This document shows, in pieces, positions 11,913 to 23,904 of a DNA stretch of 64,000 nt (position 1 is the first letter of the stretch; each line of letters starts with the position of its first letter). Made by a program: the position numbers and the translations under genes. This stretch comes from Paramecium pentaurelia. Its lineage: Eukaryota; Ciliophora; Oligohymenophorea; Peniculida; Parameciidae. Below the pieces are notes generated by a model. The model worked only from the letters and a program-made list of their open reading frames with translations. It ran no database searches and was not told the DNA's origin. The stretch spans positions 373,083 through 437,082 of the forward strand of contig CAJJDO010000024.1 of the NCBI GenBank assembly GCA_905183005.1, written 5' to 3'.

Positions 11913-12961
11913 TTATCCTGAATAAATGTAGAAATATAAATTATTCGATTTTTTCGACATAATATATATTTCAAATTAAGGAATTACTTTAAATATTTAG
12001 AAGAGATGATAAGATCATTATCTCATTTATTTGTTATGAATATATAAATAAATTTATTATTAGAATTTAGTAAAATAGTTTTACTGTATTAGATGCAATT
12101 TATTAAAAAATCTAATTTGAAAAGCAATTAAAGTTAGATAAATTATTAGTTATATTTATAATCAATTAAAAATAAATTAATAGATTTATTTATTTAAAGT
12201 AATTGAAATAATGATTAAAAAATTAAGAACTGCAATAATTTAATATTATAAACATAAGTTAATTATTATCTTAGAAATTAAATACTTTTGTTATACTTTT
12301 TATGAAAATTCTTTCAAATAATTTATTGGATTTATATAACAATTTTAAATGATTTATCATTTTATATAGAAAGTAATTAAAGTATTGATGAAAATATAAT
12401 AAAGTTTGCTGTTAATATATAATTTTTATTGATGTTATATGAGATATTAATGCTTATACATTTAATTATTTAGAATCGACAAAAAGATGAGATATAATAA
12501 TAATTATAATTAATGGTATTTTAAAATTGTGTTGCCTGTGGAAAGAAATCAGAAGGATTAGTGAAATTGCTTCCTCATTTCGAATCCTCAAGGGAATACG
12601 AGTATATCCATAAAAAGTGCCTATTATTTTACAAATCTGATTGGAATCATCGGTTGGCAGTCAATAAAAAATTATTTTACAAGGAATACTTGTAACATTG
12701 TTCAATATGTGGGAAAAGAAACTATAAATAAGTTGTTCGTTGTTCACAGAGGTATAATTAGAATGTGTAATTCGTAAAAGTTTATGTAAAAAGAGCTTTC
12801 ACTTTGATTGTGTAGACAACCCTATAATATCTAAGACTGAAGAGAATGGCCACCGCCCTCCTTAGTTATTGATATTTTGTTCATACCATGATTCAATCGA
12901 AAATGTTGTTACAGATTTAGATGAAGCAGTGAATTCTCTATATAACTCTTACATAGTTTAG
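11913..12961. repeat. left copy of a 1049-bp exact duplication at an N
   Basis: This stretch reappears as 12963-14011, immediately across the single N at 12962, with the same length and no difference noticed. Repeat end, N and repeat start coincide exactly. That is what two overlapping contigs placed end to end would give. Treat it as one locus. Confidence 0.9.
12513..12961 (+). CDS. duplicate 5' piece of the ePHD gene (truncated by N)
   Basis: Same start and sequence as the gene at 13563-14791, but it stops at the N at 12962 after LYNSYIVQ. It contains the complete ePHD finger and the intron (12752-12780). Almost certainly an assembly copy rather than a second gene, so it should not be counted separately. 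Confidence 0.85.
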
Positions 12962-12962
12962 N

Positions 12963-14011
12963 TTATCCTGAATAAATGTAGAAATATAAATTATTCGATT
13001 TTTTCGACATAATATATATTTCAAATTAAGGAATTACTTTAAATATTTAGAAGAGATGATAAGATCATTATCTCATTTATTTGTTATGAATATATAAATA
13101 AATTTATTATTAGAATTTAGTAAAATAGTTTTACTGTATTAGATGCAATTTATTAAAAAATCTAATTTGAAAAGCAATTAAAGTTAGATAAATTATTAGT
13201 TATATTTATAATCAATTAAAAATAAATTAATAGATTTATTTATTTAAAGTAATTGAAATAATGATTAAAAAATTAAGAACTGCAATAATTTAATATTATA
13301 AACATAAGTTAATTATTATCTTAGAAATTAAATACTTTTGTTATACTTTTTATGAAAATTCTTTCAAATAATTTATTGGATTTATATAACAATTTTAAAT
13401 GATTTATCATTTTATATAGAAAGTAATTAAAGTATTGATGAAAATATAATAAAGTTTGCTGTTAATATATAATTTTTATTGATGTTATATGAGATATTAA
13501 TGCTTATACATTTAATTATTTAGAATCGACAAAAAGATGAGATATAATAATAATTATAATTAATGGTATTTTAAAATTGTGTTGCCTGTGGAAAGAAATC
13601 AGAAGGATTAGTGAAATTGCTTCCTCATTTCGAATCCTCAAGGGAATACGAGTATATCCATAAAAAGTGCCTATTATTTTACAAATCTGATTGGAATCAT
13701 CGGTTGGCAGTCAATAAAAAATTATTTTACAAGGAATACTTGTAACATTGTTCAATATGTGGGAAAAGAAACTATAAATAAGTTGTTCGTTGTTCACAGA
13801 GGTATAATTAGAATGTGTAATTCGTAAAAGTTTATGTAAAAAGAGCTTTCACTTTGATTGTGTAGACAACCCTATAATATCTAAGACTGAAGAGAATGGC
13901 CACCGCCCTCCTTAGTTATTGATATTTTGTTCATACCATGATTCAATCGAAAATGTTGTTACAGATTTAGATGAAGCAGTGAATTCTCTATATAACTCTT
14001 ACATAGTTTAG
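12963..14011. repeat. right copy of the 1049-bp duplication
   Basis: Identical partner of 11913-12961. It continues without a break into the rest of the ePHD gene, so this is the copy to use. Confidence 0.9.
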
Positions 14012-14400
14012 AAGGAATAATAAGAAGAACCACATTCACATCATAGATCTAAACATAAAAAGAAGCATAAAAAGAAGCATAACCATAAAAGATCTCGTTC
14101 CTATAGAAAAAAATCAAGGCATTCAAGTAAAAATTGGAAATTTAGCGATGGAGAAGAGTCAGAATCAAAAAAATCAATTTCTTATATTATCTAACCTCCA
14201 TAACCTAATAAAAGTCTTTTAATAATTTAGTAGAGTATAATAACTAATGATTTGATCGTTTAAGCTCTTTCTAAAAACGAATAGAGTAAACCTCAAATAG
14301 AAATAGAATCTCAAGTACCATTGAAATTAAATTATTAAATCTAATAATAAAATCATTAATAATACTAACAAATAAAGCCTTAGTTATTACCTTAATATTA

Positions 14401-14448
<48 letters not shown>

Positions 14449-14791
14449 GATTTTAATTGAAAATTAGAAGAATACAATTATTAGATAATAAATATTTCCT
14501 TAAATAACTAAAATTTCATTAGAAGATCCAGAATTCCCAAGGTAAGAGAGAGAAACAAAAAGAGATTAATCTATTGCAAAATGGTGGGATAAAATAGATG
14601 ATGTTTTTTTTAATGGAGAAGAAAAAATGCCTTAAACAAAATTAGAAGAATTTGATAATTTATTTAAATGGCATGAATAAACTTTAGATTAAGATCTTTT
14701 AGATTTCTCAGATTAGAGTAATTTTGGTAAATCTTTGAATTATGAATAGAACCAATAATTTAGTTAAGATATCTTTATAGAGACTCCATGA
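13563..14791 (+). CDS. extended-PHD (ePHD) protein with Lys/His-rich and polyQ regions
   Basis: 399 aa with one intron, 13802-13830 (29 nt). N-terminal zinc region: CVACGKKSEG, HFESSREYEYIHKKC, then HCSICGKRNY, VRCSQSLCKKSFHFDCV and LLIFCSYH. This is the C2HC plus atypical PHD layout of the ePHD domain found in chromatin proteins such as JADE, BRPF, AF10 and MLL. The domain is followed by VTDLDEAVNSLYNS, a basic KHKKKHKKKHNHKRSRSYR stretch (probable nuclear localisation and RNA/DNA contact), then a 17-residue Gln run encoded by TAA/TAG (14399-14449), and an acidic tail. Known: ePHD modules bind histone tails or DNA. Odd: its TGA (14789-14791) is followed directly by the ATG of the next PHD gene. 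Confidence 0.8.
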
Positions 14792-16346
14792 ATGTTGTAT
14801 TTCGAACTTCACAATCTTCCTATTAGTACACAAATTGTAAAACAATCTTTTAGATTCATACGATATAATTTTACTGATTATATTGGTCGAACGAATACCA
14901 AAGGATAGATCCTAACAAATCTAAGACTTTATAGATATCCATTAGAAAGTGTCCCTTTATTAAGAAATTTATAAATTTCTGAAAATGAAGTACAATTATA
15001 AATTTGCTAAAAAGGAGCCAGTAGGAAAAAGTCTTGTTTTTCAAGAATCCTGTGAATTAAGTTAAGAGGATTTTGATTAATGTGTAAAATTGGAAGAAAA
15101 AATAAAATCTTAATACTAACTTTTAGAATTATAATTAGATATAGAAAATGAGACAGTAGAATAATTAGATATTATATATCATGCATTAAAAGAGGATTTA
15201 AATGAAATTGTTTAGGAAAATAATAAAATGAGACAAAATATAAATAATTAAATTATAAATACTAAAGATTATGCAACTTTGGAAACTATGAAAAAATAAT
15301 AACAAAAAATTATGGATTTATTAAAATGGTCATAGATTGTTAAAGCATTTATTAATGGATATAAGGACAAATAAAAAGATGTTCTAAATACATTTTATCC
15401 TTGTTTAAATTTAGATTCTCAATCCTCTTAAAAAGCTGAATTAAAAAAGAAAAAAATACACTCAAAAGAAAATTCAAAACCACTTGATACTGATTGCAAA
15501 ATATGCTTTGATTATCATTATACAGATTTTAATCCAGTTATTTATTGTGGAAGATGCTCAACTTCATTTCATAAAATTTGTTATTGTTTTATAGGAAATT
15601 TAGATGAATAAGATGTTCTTTGTGATGCATGTTAATTTGAATAAAATAAATTAAGTATTACAAAAAGAAGTAATCTATTATATTATTTTAGATCAAGCAA
15701 AATGTAGAATTTGTAAAAAATTAGGACTTCCATAAAAATAAATTGATAATTAATTTTATCATGTTTCTTGTTTATTACTAACAAATTTAGTTATTATAAA
15801 AAAAGGTGTTTATAAATTGAGAAATAAGAGTGATATTAAATAATTCTGTAAAGATAATGAAACAAGTACTCCTTAATGTGCTATTTGTGGTGATGTCAAG
15901 GGTAAACATTTTTTCATTATAGGATTTCGATTTACTTGTTTTGGCAATTAAACAATACCTTGTAGACATGCATTCCATCCATTATGTGCATATCTTCATG
16001 GACTCACTATTGATATAGAAAGTGAAGATATAGAATAATGTTTTGCAGAATAAAGATTTGGTTAATTGAATGTCCAAATTAAATGTGTATTACATTGTGG
16101 AAAAGATTTACAAGATTTATTACAATAAACTTATTATAGGTAATTTTTATTTAAAATATGTTTAGACGATTTGCATTGAATTATGAGTAAGCAGCCTAAT
16201 GTGGAGGTTAAGATATATTTTTAGAAGGTTTTAAAACAACAAAAGGATACAAATATTTATACTCTAAATAACCAATATCGAAGAATGACTCTTTATTATC
16301 ATAAATATATAATTAAAATGGAACAACAACAACAACAATGATGTGA
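14792..16346 (+). CDS. PHD plus extended-PHD chromatin protein
   Basis: 493 aa after introns 14990-15014 (25 nt), 15670-15691 (22 nt) and 16140-16165 (26 nt). Order: an N-terminal block (SFRFIRYNFTDYIGRTNTKG), a coiled-coil Glu/Gln region (about residues 70-190), a PHD finger (CKICFDYHYTDFNPVIYCG, CSTSFHKICY, VLCDAC), then a second zinc region (CRICKKLGLPQ, FYHVSC, CAICGD, PCRHAFHPLCA, KCVLHCG), i.e. PHD-zinc knuckle-ePHD as in JADE/BRPF. Inferred: a histone reader in an acetyltransferase-type complex. The start is uncertain: ATG 14792 abuts the previous stop. ATG 14985, downstream and without the first intron, is the alternative. A single protein with the upstream gene is also possible. Confidence 0.75.
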
Positions 16347-16831
16347 GTAGTATAAAATTAAAATTATTTAATTAATGGATAATCAACTTCTTTCTCTTGA
16401 TTAATGAATTTTTTAGTATTTATTAATATAAATCTTAAGTTTAGAATATTTTCTTTAATATTTTATAAAATATTATTAAGAGAAAATTATTATTTATTAT
16501 TGTATAATTTTGTTTCATTCCATTAAAAATGAAAATAATAAAAATTAAATGATTTTAGATAAGATAGATACATACTAAAATGTATATATTACTTTAAATT
16601 TTTTATTATTCCATATTACCAATAAAAACCTTAAATATATTTCATACTACTCTACAAACATATTTTAATTAGCTAAAACATTTAGTCACATAAAAGATAT
16701 GCAAGAATTTTGCTATTAAAGACCTATTTTTATTTGTTTAAATTTTATAGAAAATATAATTTACAAATTTTATTAGCATTTCTAAGTATTTATGTCGAAA
16801 ATATATGATTTTTTGATGAATTAATTAATCT

Positions 16832-17074
16832 ATGTAATTTTTTGTGCCATAATGCCACATTGTTCTAGAATAGGCTGCTTTAAAAGAAAACTATGAGATT
16901 GTATAGGTCTAACAAAAAGAAATCCAGCTGGCCTAGTTATATAGATATGCTACTCATCATCATTCGCATTATCATAATAATTTTAATACAGCATAACATC
17001 TAATTAAAGAGTTAATTTATCACTTCAGAGACTAAAAAATGTATAGATTTTTAATAGAGTAAATAATTAATTGA
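16832..17074 (+). CDS. small His-rich helical protein, unrecognised
   Basis: 80 aa, intronless. MQFFVPQCHIVLEQAALKEN, then QQKEIQLAQLYRYAT, a histidine cluster THHHSHYHN, then a helical end IKELIYHFRDQKMYRFLIEQ. Codon use and composition contrast with the AT-rich flanks, so I take it as a real gene although it is short. No family recognised. The His cluster could bind metal, but that is a guess. The gap 16347-16831 before it looks non-coding. Confidence 0.55.
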
Positions 17075-17140
17075 AAGTTTAGGTTGATTTAAAAGTTAAT
17101 CTCTAAAGTTGATATTATATAATATTCAAATAGAAATATC

Positions 17141-18883
17141 ATGGCTTTGAAACCTCACCTTGCTAGCCAAATCGCTACTCTAGAGTATGCAGCTAATACC
17201 ATTAATAATTTCCCTTAACTTATTTAATTAAGAGATATAATAATAGGATATTTTTAAACAACTTTCCAAACTCCTCCTTTTATCATTAACTAATATTTTC
17301 TTGATCTATTTAATGAGTAATTTATTAAAGATATCTATTTGACATAATTCAATCAAGTCCATTAAATTTAACTTATAACTTATGGACATCATTATACACC
17401 TAATTATACAGCATTCACATTTTATCTATATGATGATGATGTTTATACTTAGGTTCAACCTCAAATTAATGCTGTTGTAAATTCATAATATGGTTTTTAA
17501 TAACCATCTACAAATCCATATTAATCATACACAAATCAATAATTAAATATGACTGATTCATAATATTAATAATTTTAATCCTAATAGAATTCATATCCAT
17601 AATAATAACCATAATAGATAACCTACAATAATTATAACAATTAAAATATCTATGTTCAACCACAAAATCCTTATTAGACTGTTCCTTAACCACAAATTTA
17701 AGGTTTTTCTAATAATTAATATTAAAATAATAACCCCTATTCCTCTCCTCCTTAACCATAAATAGTCGGATATTAAGCCACATCAACATCAACGTATAAT
17801 TATACCACCAATCAACCAACAACTTAACCACCATATTCAGTAGTCTAACCTTAGTCAAATGCCAATTAAACATAATTAAATTATTAACCTTAACCATAAC
17901 TTCCAGGATATTAAAGTTCATCTTAACCTCCTCTTCCAAATTAAATTGCTTCATTTCCTCCTACTTAAGGATATTAGTATAATCTTCAAAACAACTATGA
18001 AAATAAAGTACCTCAAGATTATCAAAGTTAATAAACTTAAGCCTATCCAAATTTAATTTCAAACCCTTATTAATAATAGAATTATAATAATGAACCAAAA
18101 AACCAAAAAATTGAATAATAAAATAATTATAACATAAGTTCAAATTAACAATACAACTCCCAAAATTAATAGCCTCCTCCATATTCTTAAGTGTAAAATG
18201 AATCTTATGAATAAAAATAATTGGCTACATCCTAAACTTCATACAATGTTTCTCAAACTCCAGCTCAATCTACAGCTCAATCTAATGAATACAATTAATT
18301 TAATGTAAATTTAAGCAATTAAAATAACCAAACAGGGTTAAATTAAGACAATTAAAATTTCAAATTACCAATGTAGGATCTAAAATAAGCTTAGTCTGTA
18401 TATTCTCCCCCAATCCCTAATAATAATTAACTAGAATATTAAAATCCTTCCAATTAAGTTTAAGGAACTTCATAAATGGTCCCTCCACCACCACCACCTC
18501 CACCTCCCCCTCCTCCTGTCCCTTAGTAATAGGCTAATTAGGTGTTTTAAAATTAAAAAAATATTAATGAATAGAATGCTGTTCCTTAATAAGAATCCAT
18601 CAACTTTTAAAATACAATAAAAAATAGTGAACCAGTATAAAATGATAAAAGCTTATTTGAAGCATTATTCTTGAATTAAAGCTTAAAAAATTTATAACTA
18701 CTTGACAATAAAGGTGCTCCTTTAATAGACTAGAAGATTTAGTATAGGAAAGATAGAGATATTAAAGGTTTTAAGAATCATGATGAACATGCTTTGTACA
18801 TTTTAAAATGTTACATAGAAGGAAAATATGTACAAAACAAAATAGATAGAACTGCAGAAATGAAGAGCTTAGTGAGTTTCTGA
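17141..18883 (+). CDS. Pro/Gln/Asn-rich protein with folded ends
   Basis: 580 aa, intronless. A folded-looking N-terminal block of about 110 residues (HLASQIATLEYAANTINNF ... YLYDDDVYTQ) is followed by about 350 residues of Gln, Asn, Pro, Tyr and Ser repeats (QPQ, NPYQ, QGYQ types), a run of 12 prolines encoded by CCA/CCT/CCC (about 18481-18518), and a C-terminal helical domain (LFEALFLNQSLKNLQLLDNK ... NKIDRTAEMKSLVSF). Not recognised. The low-complexity centre is prion-like and could drive condensation; the polyproline run could bind profilin or WW/SH3 partners. The opposite strand has long standard-code frames that are shadows of this gene. Confidence 0.75.
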
Positions 18884-19128
18884 TTTAGAAAAATTATATA
18901 TATAAATATACAAAAATGAAATACTATTATGTAATTTCTCAAAAGCAATAATAATTTACTCTATTTTTGATTATTTTCTGTTTTGTAAATTTAGGTCAAT
19001 TATGTGATAAATATGCTAAGTTAAATATTAGAAGTTTTAGGCTAAAATTATAATATAATAAATAATTTTTATTCAATTACTTCACCCATTTCTGGCATAA
19101 ATATTATTAAAATTTTTTGCAAACTAGT
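18884..19128. other. AT-rich intergenic stretch
   Basis: No coding signal seen on either strand between the Pro/Gln-rich gene and the weak minus-strand ORF. Confidence 0.45.
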
Positions 19129-19530
19129 TCACTACTCCATTGTATTTAGTAGATTCGATATTCTAAATGTATTAATTTCTTTAGTGTCATACTGATAAAA
19201 GATAATTTTTAATAAATACAAAGGGAGTTATTTAATGTCTATCTTTTTTGGATAAAAATGGATTTTGTAATGAAAAAGCAATTATCTTCAATTAAAATCA
19301 AACAGTTTAATATTCAATTATAGTTTTTGAATATTATTGAATAAGCACCATTTATACGAATCTAATTTATTTTTCAACTATTGCTTCCTAATTTCAATCC
19401 ATTAGAATCTATCGGAAATTAATTTGCAATCCTTAATTTAAAAATCAGAATTAATGCTTTCTACAATCTTCATTACATTATCCTATAAAATATATTGCTC
19501 ATTAAATCTAGTTGAAAAAAGAATAATCAT
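19129..19530 (-). CDS. possible small gene or relic, unrecognised
   Basis: Minus-strand frame of 134 codons (MIILFSTRFNEQYILQDN..., then DCKLISDRFQWIEIRKQQLK) with a composition typical of coding DNA here. One in-frame TGA interrupts it at about residue 80. An 18-nt GT...AG segment at 19286-19303 contains that TGA and could be a minimal intron that keeps the frame, leaving 127 aa that end in SNLLNTMEQ. Otherwise it is a pseudogene. The start may lie further upstream. On the plus strand another frame (19258-19515) is open but less convincing. The flank 19531-20179 is AT-rich with no secure gene. Confidence 0.4.
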
Positions 19531-20179
19531 TTAGCAATTTCTGAAAAATGTTTTTAATTATAACTAATTTAAATAAAAGTATCAAGTAGGCTCTTTGGCT
19601 ACATATAAAGATTAAAGAAATAATTGTAAAAAAGACATGTATTGTATATAAATAAGCCCAAACCGAAAGCATTAGCTTAAATAAAATACAATTCAATCCA
19701 AACACAGAAACTAATCTGAATTTCAAAGATCAAAACAAACAGCCAAATCTATTTGACTACCAATTTCTTTACGTATATTCAATTAAAGTTGATAAAAGAA
19801 AAGTTTACTTCAATAAAAATTAGAAATTTAGATTGTAATTCACTTAGAGACTATTGAAACTAATAATATTCTATATAATAAAACTAAAATTGAAAATCAA
19901 TTTACTAAGATAGTATAAATAAATAAAAAATAAACATCTAATAATTTAATATTATATTAAACAAGAATCATCTTTGATCAGGTTCTTTTTAATTATATAT
20001 AATATAATTATAAATTTATATAGAAAAATTGAAATAATATTACAATCATTCAAAACAATATTCATTTTTTATCTATATGTATAAAATTAATAATTTCTTA
20101 ATAAATATTTTTATTTATTTGGCTTGTCATATGATGACCAATTAAATAATATTATTATCATAAATTAAAATAATTTTTA

Positions 20180-22211
20180 ATGCCTAGTGTGTTATCAAAG
20201 ATTCCTCTGCCTTAATCATTTCAAAATAAGGCACTTTCAGGAGCACTTTTGGTGCTAATATTAATGATTTTGAAATCTAAAAAGGAAGCATCTTCTCCTA
20301 GAAAGATCCCTAGAAAACAAGGCCAAGGAAATGTTGACAAAGTTTTTATAAACAGAATCTTAGATCTATTGAAAATTGTTATTCCTTCAATTAAAAGCAT
20401 GGAAGTATTTGATTTGAGTGTTCTAACAGTGTTTTTAGTTATTCGTACTATGATGAGTATATATATTTCATCTTTGAATGGTAGAATAGTTAAAACAATT
20501 ATTAATGGTGATTTGGAAAAGTTTATAAAAAAAGTATGAAAATAATATAATGTAGATCGTATAATTAGGTTTAGTTGCTGTGCCTGCAAGTTTTGTGAAT
20601 AGTTATTTAGAATATCTAAATAAATCACTTTCCCTTAGATTTAGAAGAAGATTAACAGAATACTTTCATGATTAATACATCAAGAATATGATCTTTTATT
20701 AAGTATCAAATTTAGATAGTCGTGTTACTAATCCTGATTAGAGATTAACTACAGATATAGAGAAGTGGGCAAATTCATTGTCTCAAATTTACTCAAATTT
20801 TTCTAAACCAATTTTAGATATATTTTTATTCTCAAAAAAATTAGCAGTATCAATTGGCTACTAAGGACCCATGTATGTGTTCTTATGGTATTTCTTTTCA
20901 GGAGTACTATTAAAATTAGTCTCTCCTGCATTTGGTAAATTAACTGCAATTGATTAAAAATTAGAAGGTGAATATAGAAGTGTTCATAGTCAATTGTTAT
21001 ATCATGCTGAAGAGGTAGCATTTTTATAAGGATAAAATTGGGAAAAGTTAAAGATTAATTAATCATATTAATAACTTAATAAACATTAAATAGTTGTAAA
21101 TAAACTTAGATTATTTATGGGTATTTTTGATGGACTACTTGTTAAATATGGTGCAGTTATGGCAGGATATGGAATTATGGGATTACCAGTTTTTGGACCA
21201 AATAGAGAAGAATATTTAAAAAAAATTGGAAATGATAAAAGTGCAATTACAAGAGATTATGTTAGTAATAGTTCACTTTTAATTAATTTGGCTAAAGCAA
21301 TTGGAAGATTAGTTGTCAGTTATAAAGAAATATAATAATTGGCAGGATATACTAGAGTTGTATATGAAATAAAAGAAGTTTTATCTGATTTATCTTCTGG
21401 ATATTATAAAAGAACTTAAGTATAATAAGAAAATGAAACAGGATAAGTAGTTATTGATTAAGGAAAGCATTAAACAATTTAATTAGATAAAGGTTAGGTA
21501 AATAAATTTTTGTTTATTTTAGATAGTTCAAACCTAAGATATTATTGAATTCGATAATGTACCTATTATTTCTCCAAATGGAGATACTCTAATTAAGGGT
21601 ATGTCTTTTAAAATCACACCTGGAATGAATGTTATTATTAGTGGACCTAATGGTTGTGGGAAATCATCTCTTTTTAGAATTTTGGGAGCTCTATGGCCAG
21701 TTTAAGGTGGTACATTGTATAGACCTGCAATTGATAAGTTATTTTATATTCCTCAAAGACCCTATTTACCTCCTGGAACTTTGAGAGATTAGATCATTTA
21801 TCCTCATACTAAATTATAGATGTTAAGAAGAAAGATAAATGATTAAGATCTAATCAAATTATTAGAGGATGTTTAGTTAGAATACTTAGTCTATAGAGAG
21901 AGAGGATTAGATGCAGCAAATGATTGGAATGATGTCTTAAGTGGAGGAGAAAAACAACGAATTGCCATGGCTAGATTATTCTATCATAAACCATAATATG
22001 CTATTTTAGGTATCATTTCTAATATCATTTAATAGATGAATGCACATCTTCTGTTAGCATGGACATTGAAGCAATAATGTATAATAAAGCCAAAGCATTA
22101 AATATAACTTTGTTTACAGTATCACACAGATAATCATTATTTAAATTTCATGAATATATTCTTAAGTTTGATGGTGAAGGAAGATATTGGTTCAATAAAT
22201 AAAATATTTGA
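20180..22211 (+). CDS. peroxisomal-type ABC half-transporter, subfamily D
   Basis: 652 aa after introns 20534-20555, 21498-21522 and 22010-22035 (22, 25 and 26 nt). N-terminal transmembrane domain with ABCD hallmarks: VPASFVNSYLEYLNKSLSLR (about 20577-20636), FYQVSNLDSRVTNPDQRLT and LYHAEEVAFLQGQNWEK (EEIAF-like loop). The nucleotide-binding domain has Walker A GPNGCGKSS, signature LSGGEKQR and Walker B AILDECTSS, followed by TVSHR (H-loop); all look intact. Known: ABCD half-transporters dimerise and import very-long-chain acyl-CoAs into peroxisomes for beta-oxidation. The last 137 bp of this gene also occur, inverted, at 41637-41773. Which ABCD paralog it matches cannot be told by eye. Confidence 0.92.
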
Positions 22212-22645
22212 GAATAATTATATACATAATAAATTAGTAAATATGTTGAATATAACAATATTTTTAATTTTTTTATTTAATTCATTTTCTTTCTTATTAT
22301 TTATTTAACATATAAATTATCCTTTTATAACTCAGATATCATATTCCTTGATATATTTCCTATTTTTCAAACTAATAAATATATAATGTTATTCTCAAAT
22401 ATCTTCTATTAATTTAAACCTTTAAATAATCCTACCTATTTTATTTTATTTATAATGACTCATAGATAGGTATACATATAAAATTAATATACAAATCTTC
22501 TTACAAATTACAACAGATTCAAATATTAATCATTAAGCGATTTATCTTCTCGTAAATAATATTAAATTATATTAAATACTAATCAAGCTTACTGATAAAT
22601 GGAAATTACCTAATAAAAGAAACATTTTCGAAGATATAAATTAAT
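22212..22645. other. intergenic, AT-rich
   Basis: No gene seen. Part of the segment that is repeated in inverted orientation at 39.0-41.8 kb. Confidence 0.5.
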
Positions 22646-23903
22646 AGAATATATAAAAATACCCAGGAGATTGATAATTATATTAATAATAAAATACTTA
22701 ATAAATAATATTAAATGAATTATTCAATCACAATCCTATATTAAGTATTGACAACCAGTTCAGGAAAAGTATTTTTAATTGAAGAGAAAAGCTATAATAC
22801 TTCAATCAAATATTATGCATTTTAATTTTAGTAAAAAGAAACTATTGAAAAATAATTTTTGGAATAAACAAAAACTCTTGCAAAATCAAAATATTAGCAT
22901 TTATTTAGAAAATATTAAAAGATGCTTTTAAATAGTTAATATACTAAATAAGAATTATATTTATTTGATTATTATGAAGAAAGTTAATTTTTAGATTTAA
23001 AAGTGTTGGATTATGGAAAAAATAAAAAATCTTTTGAATATTCAGAAATTAAATAATATCTTAAATAATTGCTATTAGCCTTATATGAATTACATAAAAG
23101 TGATATGCCTGGAAGAGTTTTTTCAGTTTATAATATATTAGTTATTTAACCAACTGAAAAGCTTGTTTTAATGGATTTTGGATTTGAACCAGAAATTTAA
23201 TAAGATTAATTAGATATATTGGCACCACCTGAATATTTAGAAGAAATAATTAATCAAAGTATTATTTTTATATATTTAAGAATAAAAAAAAAATTATTTT
23301 GACTTAAAATTTGATTCTTGGTTGGTTGGAGCATTTTTGTATCATTTAATAAAATTCAAATCAATAAATTAGATTGAAGTAAGTAAAAATAATTATGAAC
23401 GACTTAAATATGATAAAAAAGAAAAATTTTATGAATATTTATCAAAGATTTAGTTTATTCCTTGTTAGACTTAAAGATACAAAGAATCTCTACTCTCTTT
23501 TGTCTAAGCTTTACTTACTTGTGATCCAAACAAAAGATTATCATTTTATGAAATTTATCAACATAAATACATTTAAGAACTTAATATTGAAGGAGTATAA
23601 TAATGTATTGAATTTTATAAGAAATGTGAATAGATTAAAGATCCATTAAATGATGTATTTATAACAAAAGAATTTAAACCAGGCTCTACAAATTTAAACC
23701 CACCAGATGCTAAAAAAAAAATACAAATAACAGAAACAACTATTGATTAAATTAACTTAAATTGTCTTGATTATTTGAATATTATTATGAAAACACCTTA
23801 ATTTTCAAACCAGAAATTTTAAGACTATTGGCTCTAAATTTAATTAGATTGTTTGAGATGCTATATATTAGCAAATACAGCTGATAAAATTTAAACCATT
23901 TTT
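22646..23903. repeat. left copy of a 1258-bp exact duplication at an N
   Basis: Reappears at 23905-25162 directly across the N at 23904. Same situation as at 12962: probably an unmerged contig overlap. Confidence 0.9.
22715..23903 (+). CDS. duplicate, truncated copy of the divergent kinase
   Basis: Same sequence as the first part of the gene at 23974-25744, including its intron (here 23259-23280), cut by the N at 23904. An assembly copy; do not count as a gene. Confidence 0.85.
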
Positions 23904-23904
23904 N

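Noticed and set aside
11913..14011. Tandem gene duplication of the ePHD gene
   Set aside because: The copies appear identical and meet at a single N; this fits an unmerged contig overlap, not a biological duplication.
17508..18182. Minus-strand ORFs opposite the Pro/Gln-rich gene
   Set aside because: They are shadows of a 580-codon plus-strand gene with clear coding composition.
19258..19515. Plus-strand 85-codon ORF
   Set aside because: Less coding-like than the overlapping minus-strand frame, and such lengths are expected by chance with a single stop codon.
20221..20628. Minus-strand ORF over the ABCD gene start
   Set aside because: Antisense shadow of the transporter N-terminus; the plus strand carries the ABCD motifs.
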